Below are positions 35,729 through 44,013 of a stretch of 64,000 nt of DNA, one piece after another; positions within the stretch are counted from its first letter, which is position 1; each line of letters opens with the position of its first letter. The translations under genes were made by a program, and so were the position numbers. The stretch spans positions 13,682,501 to 13,746,500 of the forward strand of contig NC_021658.1 in assembly GCF_000418325.1 (NCBI RefSeq), given 5' to 3'. The notes under the pieces are model-generated. The model did no database searches. It was not told the DNA's origin and saw only the letters and a program-made list of their open reading frames with translations. Origin of the DNA: Sorangium cellulosum So0157-2 (GTDB lineage: Bacteria; Myxococcota_A; Polyangia; Polyangiales; Polyangiaceae).

Positions 35729-35914
35729 CGCGCATCTACGAGCCGTCCGCCCAATCCGTCCTCCAACATGGAAGATTTTCAGGGACATGCGAGCCCGCGT
35801 GTTGCTCATGTTAAAATCTGTTAACAATCGTCGAACCCGGGAATGCGTGAATCGCCTCCGGTGCTTGGTGCCTCCGCAGTCCCTGCCCATGGGTGGGCAG
35901 GAGGAGGAAACCAC

Positions 35915-36325
35915 ATGCGCTTACTCGATCTCGTTCAGAACCTCCGCCGTTTCACGCCGCCCCGCTCCCTGGGCTTGCGCGCCCTGGTGGGCGTCGGCGT
36001 CCTCGCGGGGGCCGGCCTGCTGGTTCCCGAGGTGGCCTCGGCGGACCCCGTTCCCTGCCCGTTCGACGGCGTCCTCTGCCTCTTCGAGGAGGAGGGCTAC
36101 GGCGGGGAGATCTTCAACGTCCGCGCGCTGAACCCGCAGGTGGGCACGTGCGTCAACCTCCCGGAGCACGGCTGGGAGGGAAGGGCACACTCTGCCTACA
36201 ACACCAACGGCGCCGCCGCCGCGATCTTCACGAACGAGGACTGTATCGGCTACCCGTACCCCGTCTTTGGGGAGAGCGGCCTGAGCCCGCTGCCGTTCGT
36301 CCCCAAGAGCGTCTACGTCTTCTGA
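35915..36325 (+). CDS. Secreted peptidase-inhibitor family I36-like protein
   Basis: 136 residues from ATG 35915 after GGAGGAGGAAACCAC. The signal peptide is residues ~20-43 (GLRALVGVGVLAGAGLLVPEVASA). The mature part is PCPFDGVLCLFEEEGYGGEIFNVRALNPQVGTCVNL, with an AYNTNGAAAAIFTNEDCIGYPYPVFG segment, like the beta/gamma-crystallin-type SMI (I36) inhibitors of Streptomyces. It may inhibit a secreted metalloprotease or coat surfaces. An unusually AT-rich leader (GCTCATGTTAAAATCTGTTAAC around 35807-35825) is a likely promoter. Confidence 0.8.
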   Translation: MRLLDLVQNLRRFTPPRSLGLRALVGVGVLAGAGLLVPEVASADPVPCPFDGVLCLFEEEGYGGEIFNVRALNPQVGTCVNLPEHGWEGRAHSAYNTNGAAAAIFTNEDCIGYPYPVFGESGLSPLPFVPKSVYVF

Positions 36326-36430
36326 GGCCGACGATCCGGCGCGACCCGCGGCGCTGACGGCGATCCGCGCAGAGCCGCAGCGACGCGCCCAATCACTTAG
36401 CGGCGCCGGCCCGGACGGCCGCCCTCTCGC

Positions 36431-36928
36431 TCACTCGTAATCGCTCTTCAGCGCCTCGTAAAACGCGTCGCTCATCAGGTAGTCCGCCCACCACGGCTCC
36501 ACCGGCGTCGCCCCCCGGCGCTGCTGGAACAGCACCAGATCGTCCAGCTCGCCGTCGTACCAGCCCCACAGAAACCGGGCCCGCAGCACGTCCACGTTCC
36601 GCCGGCGCAGCTCGGCCACCGCGTCCTCGAGCGACTCGTCGTCGAACTCGTCGACGAGCGCCTCCGCCTCGTCGATGATCTCGCCGAGGTACGCCAGCCC
36701 CTTCTTGGTGACCTCGAACCGCGCCTTGCGGCGATTCACCTCGACGAGGTCCGCGTTGACGAGCTCCTGCAGGACGTCCTCCAGCGGGCTCAGCTCGGGC
36801 GGCAGCACGATGGGGAACTCCATGCCTCCGTCGGCGGGCTTCAGGTCCATCTTCTTCAGCACGTAGATGCCGGCATAGACCAGCTTCTGCTCGCGTGACA
36901 CGATCGGCTGTCTGCGTCCTTCGAACAT
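36431..36928 (-). CDS. Hypothetical winged-helix-like protein, third gene of cassette
   Basis: 165 residues from ATG 36928 after GGAGTGAGATC. The middle (LEDVLQELVNADLVEVNRRKARFEVTKKGLAYLGEI) looks like a winged helix with a beta-wing, and the C-terminal half is acidic (DEFDDESLEDAVAELRRR) ending in YLMSDAFYEALKSDYE. No named family recognised. The gene starts 4 bp after the stop of the upstream gene at 36933, so it is co-transcribed with it and with the lipoprotein gene at 37486. Confidence 0.7.
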   Translation of the reverse strand: MFEGRRQPIVSREQKLVYAGIYVLKKMDLKPADGGMEFPIVLPPELSPLEDVLQELVNADLVEVNRRKARFEVTKKGLAYLGEIIDEAEALVDEFDDESLEDAVAELRRRNVDVLRARFLWGWYDGELDDLVLFQQRRGATPVEPWWADYLMSDAFYEALKSDYE

Positions 36929-36932
36929 GATC

Positions 36933-37448
36933 TCACTCCGCCATGCGCCAGGCCTCCGCCTCGAGGCGGATGTGCCGGCGCCCGTCTGCGTCGGTGTCGA
37001 GCCACGCGTCGACGTCGCCGTGGGCGTAATACACGGGGACGCGCCCCGCCGCCTCCGGCCGCCGGATGCGCGCGGCGTGGGGGTTGCACATGGCGAGCAC
37101 GATGGCGCGCTCGCCGGAGTACGCCGCGGGCAGCCAGCGCTCGAGGAACGCCGACAGGAGCACGGTCACCGAGTAGTCCTTGGCGACCTCCTCGACGAAG
37201 AACTCCAGCTCCACGTCGTCGGCCAGCTCCTCCGGATCCTCCGCGGCGTGGACCGCCACGACGAGCGCGTCGGTCACCCGGAGCGGCTCCCGATCCGCGC
37301 GGCCATCCAGCCAGAGCGCCTCGACCCGGCACCAGCCGAACTGCGTGGACTCCACGTCCGGCGCGTCGCGGTGCTGCTCGAGGTTCAGCAGCTCCAGCGC
37401 AGGACGGCAGCGGAACGGGAGCTCGGAGATGCTGCGCAGGGGCTGCAT
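36933..37448 (-). CDS. Hypothetical protein, second gene of cassette
   Basis: 171 residues from ATG 37448. Soluble, acidic, with no signal peptide. VLLSAFLERWLPAAYSGERAIVLAMCNPHAARIRRP and VPVYYAHGDVDAWLDTDADG give an alpha/beta protein appearance. Function unknown. The Shine-Dalgarno sequence is not evident; translation may be coupled to the lipoprotein gene 38 bp upstream. It keeps the strand and spacing of a three-gene cassette. Confidence 0.7.
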   Translation of the reverse strand: MQPLRSISELPFRCRPALELLNLEQHRDAPDVESTQFGWCRVEALWLDGRADREPLRVTDALVVAVHAAEDPEELADDVELEFFVEEVAKDYSVTVLLSAFLERWLPAAYSGERAIVLAMCNPHAARIRRPEAAGRVPVYYAHGDVDAWLDTDADGRRHIRLEAEAWRMAE

Positions 37449-37485
37449 CGCGGCGGGCGGGCAGACGGCGGACGAGCGGCCGCTG

Positions 37486-38211
37486 CTACGCGACGAGGCG
37501 CTCGGGCCTGCGGCCGCGCTCGCTGCGGCGGACGCCGAAGCGCGAGCCTGCGCCGGACTTGCCGCTGCCGAAGCGGCTGCTGCCGGTGTTGTTGTAGCGC
37601 CGGCCCGTCTGCGACGACTTGCTGTGGTCGACCGCGGACGGGTTCGAGGCGCGGTACGCGTCGCGCTGGGATCGCAGATCGGGGGCGCGGCCCGGCGGCG
37701 TGGTGTACGGCTGCGTGTACACCGGCACGTAATTCGGGCGCAGCGCCGACGACACCATGGCGCCGAGGAGCATGCCCGACGCCAGGCTCATCACCGGCGA
37801 GCTGTAGTAGGCGTACGGGCCGAACCCGGACGTCTGCATCTGCGCGGCGCCTTCGCCCGAGACGTCCCGGCGGATCGTGAACACCTTCTCGGGGTCCTGC
37901 ACGCCGCCGTCGCCGTTCTTGTCGAAGAAGCCGGTGACGACCTGCGTCTTGGCGTCCACGTCCTTCACGGCGACGCTGATGACCTCGCTCCCCTGGTAGA
38001 GCTCGTTGACGCGCCGCTCGAAGTCCTCGGGCCCCTCGGCCGCCTTGTAGGCCTCGTTGACCTTGTCGAGGTCGAGGTCGACGGTGGTGTTCTCGGTGGT
38101 CGCCCACCGATCCTTGGACGGCCCGCCGTTGCCGGCGCTGTCGCAGCCGGCGGTCGCGACGGCGAGGGCTGTCAAGAGCACGACGGGCAGGGTGGTCTTC
38201 GTCATCGTCAT
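37486..38211 (-). CDS. Lipoprotein with Asp-rich calcium-like loop, first gene of cassette
   Basis: 241 residues from ATG 38211. Lipobox in VATAGCDS (Cys ~23). An EF-hand-like loop DKNGDGGVQDPE occurs at ~97-108. There is a short, weakly hydrophobic stretch (YYSSPVMSLASGMLLGAMVSSAL), then a Pro/Tyr-rich segment (YVPVYTQPYTTPP) and a C-terminal Gly/Ser/Arg-rich tail (SRFGSGKSGAGSRFG). Secreted to the outer or inner membrane. It is the head of the operon with 36933 and 36431. Function unknown. Confidence 0.75.
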   Translation of the reverse strand: MTMTKTTLPVVLLTALAVATAGCDSAGNGGPSKDRWATTENTTVDLDLDKVNEAYKAAEGPEDFERRVNELYQGSEVISVAVKDVDAKTQVVTGFFDKNGDGGVQDPEKVFTIRRDVSGEGAAQMQTSGFGPYAYYSSPVMSLASGMLLGAMVSSALRPNYVPVYTQPYTTPPGRAPDLRSQRDAYRASNPSAVDHSKSSQTGRRYNNTGSSRFGSGKSGAGSRFGVRRSERGRRPERLVA

Positions 38212-38395
38212 CTGGGACGATCTGTCTGGGGCCTCGGGGGGATTCTGTCAAGCTGGCGCGGATGAGCCCGGCGCCGCGCGGACGCCGGCGTGAAGCGAAT
38301 GCGGCCGCCAGCGCGGCCCGCTCGGTCGAGCTTTTCGGTCCGGAGGGGACCCTCCCGCCAGGGCGCTCGGCCACGGCGGGAGGGGCTCGGCCCGT

Positions 38396-41041
38396 TCAGT
38401 ACTGGAGGTCCAGCACGTACTGGACCGAATCTCCCAGCTTCAGCCTGTCCTCCGAGTCGGGATACGCGTCATCCGGCTGACCGTGGTCGTGGAAGACGAC
38501 CACGTACGACTCCCCCTCGGGAAGCGGGTAGGTCGTCGCCCGATCCGCGCAGCGCACCGGCACGGACACGTTCCACCTGGGCGGCATCCCGGGCTCGCTC
38601 TCGGCGGGCGGGCCGTTGGGATCGACGTAAGGCCCCACGCAGAGCACCGGCTGCAGGGTGTTCCCTCCGCCCGGCACCGTGCTGACGGAGACCGCCCTTG
38701 CCCCGGTGGTCGCCTTGCTGATGCGATAGACGTCCTTCTCGCCCCGCCCGAGGATGCCCGTGACGCCGCTCTGCGTCAGCCAGAAGTCGGGCCCGGACTC
38801 GTACGCGGCCTGCAGGGAGAGGACGTCGTCCGCGCCGATGTCGTCCGTGGGGCCCAGCGGATCCCAGGTGACGGTGTTCGTCGTCGTGCCACGGGGCTTG
38901 TATCCCGAGAGCACGAACACCGCCTTGCCGTACTGCGCCTGCGGCGCGATCGCCTCCGAGTAGCGCTCCCACAGGTATTGATACGGGACGCTGCCGGACG
39001 CATCCGGGTTGGTGGCGTCGAAGGCGTACCACGGAACGGTGTCGCTGTTCGGGGCCGAGCTGCTGTTCTGCGTCTTGCCGCCGTGATGGGGCACGCTCGG
39101 GATGTACGCCTCCGTGAAGAAATGATTGCCCCAGCCGCCGAGGTTGCCGTCGCTGGAGACGACCCGGGAGAGGACACCCGCGCTGCGGGCGATGGACGCC
39201 AGGACCGGCGCGTAGTCGTAGCACTGGACGCCGCCGATCCCGTCCTCCCAGCTGAGCTGCGAGTTCGGCTTCGCGTACTGGAGCGATTCGGCGGGATCCA
39301 GCCCGTCGCTCAGGAAGATGTTCGACACGTCGCCCTGGTTGGTCGGCTGGCTGTACCGGTAACGCTGCGTGACGAGGCGATACAGCCGGCGCATGGTCTC
39401 GATCTCGCTCGTGGTCCCCTGCGCCGCGGCCACCGCGTGATCCAGGAACGAGAACTTCGACTCGTCCGTCGTCCGGCGGAACGCCCCGGTGAGCTTCCTC
39501 TGCACGTCGTACGGCGGCGACCACTCGTAGAGCACCGTGAAGTGGTCGCGGATGTTGTCTTGATCGCTGCCGTACCCGCCGTTCAGGTCGACGCCGTCCT
39601 CGTCCTCGTCGTAGCCGTACGTCTCGAGCTCGGCCTTGGAGATGGCGCCGCTGGCGACGAGCGGGTAGGGGTTGTGGATCACGTAGAACACGACGTCCTG
39701 CCCGATGCGGGCGCCCCAGGGGGCGAAGGCGCGCGCGTAGTAGCGCCCGACGGGCGCGTCGCTCGGGACGGTGATCCGCCAGTGCTCGCGGTTCCGGCTG
39801 GAGAACGCGCCGTTCGCGAAGATCCCGCCCCGGTAGTCGCCCTCGGCCGGCAGGGACTTGGCCCAGGACACCTCGGCGCCCGTGGCGTCCGAGATGATCC
39901 GCACCGTCGCGTTCTGGGTCCCGTTCAGGCTCGAGTCCTCGACGGCCACCGAGAACGTCGTGCCGCGGCGGACGGGCGGCGGGCGGACCCCGTTCGCGAC
40001 CGTGGCGCCCTGCGCGAAGGCGACGCCCTCGCTCCAGGCGTCGTAGTCGCCCGTGCGCATCGCGCCCTGGTAGAGGAACTGGACGCGGTCCCAGCTCGCC
40101 TTGGCGGCCGCCCGCGCGAAGCTCTTCTCGCTGACGCCGAACCAGAACTTGGCAGGGTTGTAGGCGCTGGCGGCCAGCGAGAACTCGAGCGTATGCTCCG
40201 CCGCGTTCAGCTGCCCGAGCGGGAAGTTGTACTGGCCCTGATCGAACCCGCGGCGGTAGAGCAGGTTGCCGTTCACCTTCACGTTGTCGGCATAGGCGAA
40301 CTGGCTGGGATCGGTGTTCCGGTAGGCGCCTCCCTTGAGGAACACCGGGGACGCCGAGGCGTCGACCGCGACCTTGGCGCGGACCTGCGCGGCGGCGCTC
40401 GGGGGGTCGACCCACACGATCTTCAAGGAGTTCCCGGAGGCGTCGTAGGCCCTGAAGCTCAGGGTGCGGCCCGCGTTCGGGGCGACGTAGGTGAGCTCGA
40501 AGCGATACCAGCCCTGGCGTGAGCCGGGGACGTCGTACACGCGCTGGCCGCTGCTGTTCGGCTGCGTTTGCTGGATCTCGTCCGACTCGCCCGGGCGCGA
40601 GGTGACCTTGACGGACTGGAACCCATGGCTCGTGTCCACCTGTCCCGTGCTCGTCTTCGCGGCGAGCTCGAACCGGATCGTCTCTCCGTTCGCGTCGGGT
40701 TGATAGACGTGGACGACCTGCGAGAAGGTCCCCGAGCCGGCGAACGTCTCCTCGACGGATCTCATGTAGACCCTGCCAGGGACCTCGAGGGCGCGGAGGG
40801 GCGCCAGGGTCTTCTGGAGAGCTTCGTCCGGGATCGTGGGGATGCTCGTGAGCTCCTGAGCGGCGGTCTCGACCGGGGTCTCGAGCGCGAGCTCGTTCTC
40901 GAGCGCGAGCTCGTCATCGGAGCACCCGACGGCGGGGCCGAGGGCGCCGAGGAGCAAGAGGGCCAGAGCGTGGCCGTGACGGGCGGCGCCCCGAGCGCGA
41001 CGAGGCGTGGCGTGCGTCGACGAAATGCTGTTGTCCAACAT
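38396..41041 (-). CDS. Large lipoprotein with transglutaminase-like domain
   Basis: 881 residues from ATG 41041 after GAAAGGCAGT. N-terminal signal with lipobox-like GPAVGCSDD (residues ~37-41). The N-terminal ~420 residues form beta-rich modules (HVYQPDANGETIRFELAAKT ... TFSVAVEDSSLNGT). The transglutaminase-like core follows: Cys in GIGGVQCYDYAPVLASIARSAGV (~608), His in NHFFTEAYIP (~640) and Asp in WYAFDATNPD (~673). The C-terminus (GPDFWLTQSGVTGILGRGEKDVY ... VVVFHD) is a PPC-like beta domain. It could crosslink or hydrolyse peptides at the cell surface. No partner genes are obvious. Confidence 0.85.
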   Translation of the reverse strand: MLDNSISSTHATPRRARGAARHGHALALLLLGALGPAVGCSDDELALENELALETPVETAAQELTSIPTIPDEALQKTLAPLRALEVPGRVYMRSVEETFAGSGTFSQVVHVYQPDANGETIRFELAAKTSTGQVDTSHGFQSVKVTSRPGESDEIQQTQPNSSGQRVYDVPGSRQGWYRFELTYVAPNAGRTLSFRAYDASGNSLKIVWVDPPSAAAQVRAKVAVDASASPVFLKGGAYRNTDPSQFAYADNVKVNGNLLYRRGFDQGQYNFPLGQLNAAEHTLEFSLAASAYNPAKFWFGVSEKSFARAAAKASWDRVQFLYQGAMRTGDYDAWSEGVAFAQGATVANGVRPPPVRRGTTFSVAVEDSSLNGTQNATVRIISDATGAEVSWAKSLPAEGDYRGGIFANGAFSSRNREHWRITVPSDAPVGRYYARAFAPWGARIGQDVVFYVIHNPYPLVASGAISKAELETYGYDEDEDGVDLNGGYGSDQDNIRDHFTVLYEWSPPYDVQRKLTGAFRRTTDESKFSFLDHAVAAAQGTTSEIETMRRLYRLVTQRYRYSQPTNQGDVSNIFLSDGLDPAESLQYAKPNSQLSWEDGIGGVQCYDYAPVLASIARSAGVLSRVVSSDGNLGGWGNHFFTEAYIPSVPHHGGKTQNSSSAPNSDTVPWYAFDATNPDASGSVPYQYLWERYSEAIAPQAQYGKAVFVLSGYKPRGTTTNTVTWDPLGPTDDIGADDVLSLQAAYESGPDFWLTQSGVTGILGRGEKDVYRISKATTGARAVSVSTVPGGGNTLQPVLCVGPYVDPNGPPAESEPGMPPRWNVSVPVRCADRATTYPLPEGESYVVVFHDHGQPDDAYPDSEDRLKLGDSVQYVLDLQY

Positions 41042-41459
41042 ACTGCCTTTCTCGGAGATGCTGGGCCGCGCGCGCGGGGTGGAGAGGGCGCGCGCGCATG
41101 GCGTGATTGGCCCATCGCGGCGAGCCGGCTCGCCCGCGGGCACGCGGCGCCCAGCGTAGACTCGACGGACATCTGGATCATTGTAAATACATTTTCCAAA
41201 TCGAATGATGCATATCTATCATGCATCCTGTGCATCTCGTCGCCATGGCGTCTCGCGGGCGTGATCCCCGCGGCGCCGGTGTGCGTCCGCCGCGCGCTCG
41301 CGCCCTCGGCAAAGCGCCGGTACACGCTCCTGCCTCGGTCTCCTTGACACGGCGGGGGAGGCGCCAGATACGCTACCTCGTCACGATGCGCGGGCGGCGC
41401 GGCACGATCGAATGTGCGCAGCGCACCCACCCGCGGAAGAAGCGGTCGCCGGCAGGCTC
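41042..41459. other. AT-rich divergent regulatory region with palindrome
   Basis: 418 bp between the divergent transglutaminase gene and the small zinc-ribbon gene. It holds an unusual AT-rich stretch at 41170-41230 (TTGTAAATACATTTTCC). It also holds a perfect palindrome GATGCAT-N7-ATGCATC at 41207-41227, a candidate operator with 7-bp arms. Minus-strand TTGGAAAATGTATTTACAAT may be promoter DNA for the lipoprotein gene. The rest appears to be non-coding. Confidence 0.5.
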
Positions 41460-41744
41460 ATGAGCACTTGGACGGTATGGTCAAACCCGGAGCGGAGCGA
41501 GGTGGCGCTCGTCCGTGGTGAGGATCCGCCACGCTTCGCGGACGGCACACCCATGCCGGATGTGGAGATCTTGTTGTGGAAGATCGAAGCGGCCACCTAC
41601 GAAGAGGCCGCGGCCGTCCACCACCTGCGCATGGGCTGGGAGCCCTACCGGCCCGTGGGGGACCCCGAGCCATGCCCGCGCTGCAGCGCCATGTTCTATC
41701 CTGATGGCAGCGGTGAGTGCAGCTGCGGCCACCGAGCGACATGA
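41460..41744 (+). CDS. Small zinc-ribbon hypothetical protein
   Basis: 94 residues from ATG 41460 (MSTWTVWSNPERSEVALVRG). The C-terminus carries PEPCPRCSAMFYPDGSGECSCG, two CxxC/CxC pairs that could bind one zinc. The middle (YEEAAAVHHLRMGWEPYRPVG) is a known arrangement in small myxobacterial unknowns. No signal peptide. Standing alone on the plus strand. Function unknown. Confidence 0.65.
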   Translation: MSTWTVWSNPERSEVALVRGEDPPRFADGTPMPDVEILLWKIEAATYEEAAAVHHLRMGWEPYRPVGDPEPCPRCSAMFYPDGSGECSCGHRAT

Positions 41745-42205
41745 GCGACGTCGCGGAGAGCGCTGCGCCAGACCGGCCGCTGCACCCGCACGCGGAGCTC
41801 GCCGCGCCTCACGGTGAGGCCCGGCACCGCCGCCGATCCCGGCGACGGTCGGCCCGGCGACGGCGTGCTCCCGGCGGAGACGGAGCTCCGCCGCGGGCCG
41901 CGGCGCGACGAGCACGCGGCTGAGCCTGGTCCTGGTCCGCCCCGCGCCCGCGACCGGCTCGCCCGGCTTCCAGCTCCAGGCGCCCCGCGCCGGACGGCGG
42001 CGGCGGAGCGCGCGACGACGGCCAGCCCTGTCCGTTGACATCCACCCACTTAACCGGTACAGCGATCCCTGCGACGTCGAGCACGGCTCCGGGGATCTCG
42101 TACGATCCCACTTCCTTTCTTGTGTGCCGCGTTACGGCGCCGCGCGCTGTCACGGAAACGAATCGTCGCGGGGAGCCCGGGGTCACCCGCGCGGAGAGGC
42201 TTGTC
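41745..42205. other. Intergenic spacer upstream of the solute-binding protein
   Basis: 461 bp without a convincing gene. Frames open in both directions are Arg/Pro/Ala-rich with no family signal. The right part (42035-42170) is less GC-rich and should carry the promoter of the solute-binding protein gene, but no canonical elements can be assigned. Confidence 0.5.
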
Positions 42206-43936
42206 ATGAAGACTGGACTGATGCCGCGTCGCATCTTCTTCCTGTCGGCGCTGATGCTGTCCGCCGGCGCCGCCGCGGGCTGCTCTTCCAAGGACAAGGG
42301 AGGCGCCGGGGCGGCTCGCGGCGCCCCGGAGGGGTCGGCGGCGCCCGCGTCGAAGCCCGCGGCCAAGGGCGCCGCGATGGTCACGATCTCGCGAGAACAG
42401 CAGGCTTCCTGGGTGCGGAACTTCAACCCGCTGCTCGCCGAGGGGAACGTGCGGTTCCCGACCGTCGCCGGCATCTACGAGCCGATGCTCATCTACAACA
42501 CGATGAAGAGCGAGTACACGCCGTGGCTCGCGACGAGCTACGCGTGGAGCGACGGGAACAAGAGGCTCACGTTCACGATCCGCCCCAAGGTAGCGTGGTC
42601 GGATGGACAGCCGTTCTCCGCGAAGGACGTGGCGTTCACGTTCGAGCTCCTGAAGAAGCACCCGGCGCTCGATCTCTCGGGGGTGTGGAAGTTCATCGAC
42701 GCCGTGGCGGCGAAGGACGGCGCGACGGTCGAGTTCACGCTGAAGCGGCCCTACGTGCCGGGGCTCAGCTACATCGGGCACCAGCCGATCGTGCCGGAGC
42801 ACACGTGGAAGGACGTCGCCGACCCGGTCACGTTCGCGAACGAGAACCCGGTGGCGACAGGGCCGTTCACCGAGGTGAAGGTCTTCCAGAACCAGGTCTA
42901 CGAGCTCGGCAAGAACCCGAACTACTGGCAGGCGGGCAAGCCGGCGGTCGACGGGCTGCGCTTCCCGGCCTACCCCGGCAACGACCCGATCAGCCTCGCG
43001 CTCACGAACGGCGAGATCGACTGGGCGGGCGCCTTCGTCCCCGACATCGACAAGGTCTTCGTCGCCAAGGATCCGGCGAACCATCATTACTGGTTCCCGC
43101 TCGTCGGCGGCACGGCCACGCTGTATCCGAACACGACGAAGAAGCCGTTCGACGACGTGCGCGTGCGCAAGGCGATCAGCATGGGCATCGACCGGGCGCA
43201 GATCGTCAAGATCGCGGCGAACGACTACACGCAGCCCGCGGACGCGACCGGCCTCGACGACTCCTACGACCGCTTCCGCAACGAGAAGGCGGTGGCGGCG
43301 GGCGACTGGGTGAAGCTCGACGTGGAGAGGGCGAACCGGCTCCTCGACGAGGCCGGCTACGCGAAGGGCGCCGACGGGATCCGGGCGAAGGACGGCAAGC
43401 CGATGCGCTTCGAGATCAACGTCGTCACCGGCTGGTCCGACTGGGTCCGCGCGGTCCAGATCATCGCGCAGAACCTGAAGCAGCTGGGCATCGACGCCAC
43501 CCTCAAGACGTACGACTTCAGCGCGTTCTTCGAGGCGCTCCAGAAGGGCACGTTCGACATGTCGATGGGCTGGACCACCGTGGAGCCCACGCCCTACAAC
43601 TTCTACCGCGATCTCATGAGCGCGGAGCTGGTGAAGCCGGTGGGCGAGGTCTCCGCCCGCAACTGGCATCGCTTCGGCGCGAAGGAGGCCGACCCGCTGT
43701 TCCGTGAGTTCGAGTCCGCGATCGACCCGGCCGAGCAGAAGCGCATCCTCGACGAGCTGCAGACGATCTTCGTGCAGGCCGCGCCGGTGATCCCGCTCTT
43801 CAAGAACCCGTCCTGGGGTGAATACAACACGAAGCGCTTCACCGGGTTCCCGACCAAGGAGAACCCGTACGCCAAGCTGACGCCGAACAACCCGCCGGAA
43901 TACCTGCTCGTCCTCACCGAGCTCCGGCCGAGATGA
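42206..43936 (+). CDS. ABC-type solute-binding lipoprotein (SBP_bac_5)
   Basis: 576 residues from ATG 42206, preceded by GGAGAGGC. Lipobox GAAAGCSSKD (Cys ~23), then a Gly/Ala linker. The fold signature is that of peptide/oligosaccharide-binding proteins: YEPMLIYNTMKSEYTPWLAT, LTFTIRPKVAWSDGQPFSAKDVAFTFE, NENPVATGPFTEVKVFQNQVYELGKNPNYW and VRKAISMGIDRAQIV. The family includes cello-oligosaccharide binders. No permease or ATPase gene adjoins it; the next gene is the GH5 enzyme 77 bp downstream, suggesting capture of the products of that enzyme. Confidence 0.9.
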   Translation: MKTGLMPRRIFFLSALMLSAGAAAGCSSKDKGGAGAARGAPEGSAAPASKPAAKGAAMVTISREQQASWVRNFNPLLAEGNVRFPTVAGIYEPMLIYNTMKSEYTPWLATSYAWSDGNKRLTFTIRPKVAWSDGQPFSAKDVAFTFELLKKHPALDLSGVWKFIDAVAAKDGATVEFTLKRPYVPGLSYIGHQPIVPEHTWKDVADPVTFANENPVATGPFTEVKVFQNQVYELGKNPNYWQAGKPAVDGLRFPAYPGNDPISLALTNGEIDWAGAFVPDIDKVFVAKDPANHHYWFPLVGGTATLYPNTTKKPFDDVRVRKAISMGIDRAQIVKIAANDYTQPADATGLDDSYDRFRNEKAVAAGDWVKLDVERANRLLDEAGYAKGADGIRAKDGKPMRFEINVVTGWSDWVRAVQIIAQNLKQLGIDATLKTYDFSAFFEALQKGTFDMSMGWTTVEPTPYNFYRDLMSAELVKPVGEVSARNWHRFGAKEADPLFREFESAIDPAEQKRILDELQTIFVQAAPVIPLFKNPSWGEYNTKRFTGFPTKENPYAKLTPNNPPEYLLVLTELRPR

Positions 43937-44013
43937 CGCGATGGGCGCCGCCCGCTGGGCGTCGGTAGGCCCGCCGGGTCGAAAGGTGCAGTCAGGAGAG
44001 AGGAAGGGATGAC

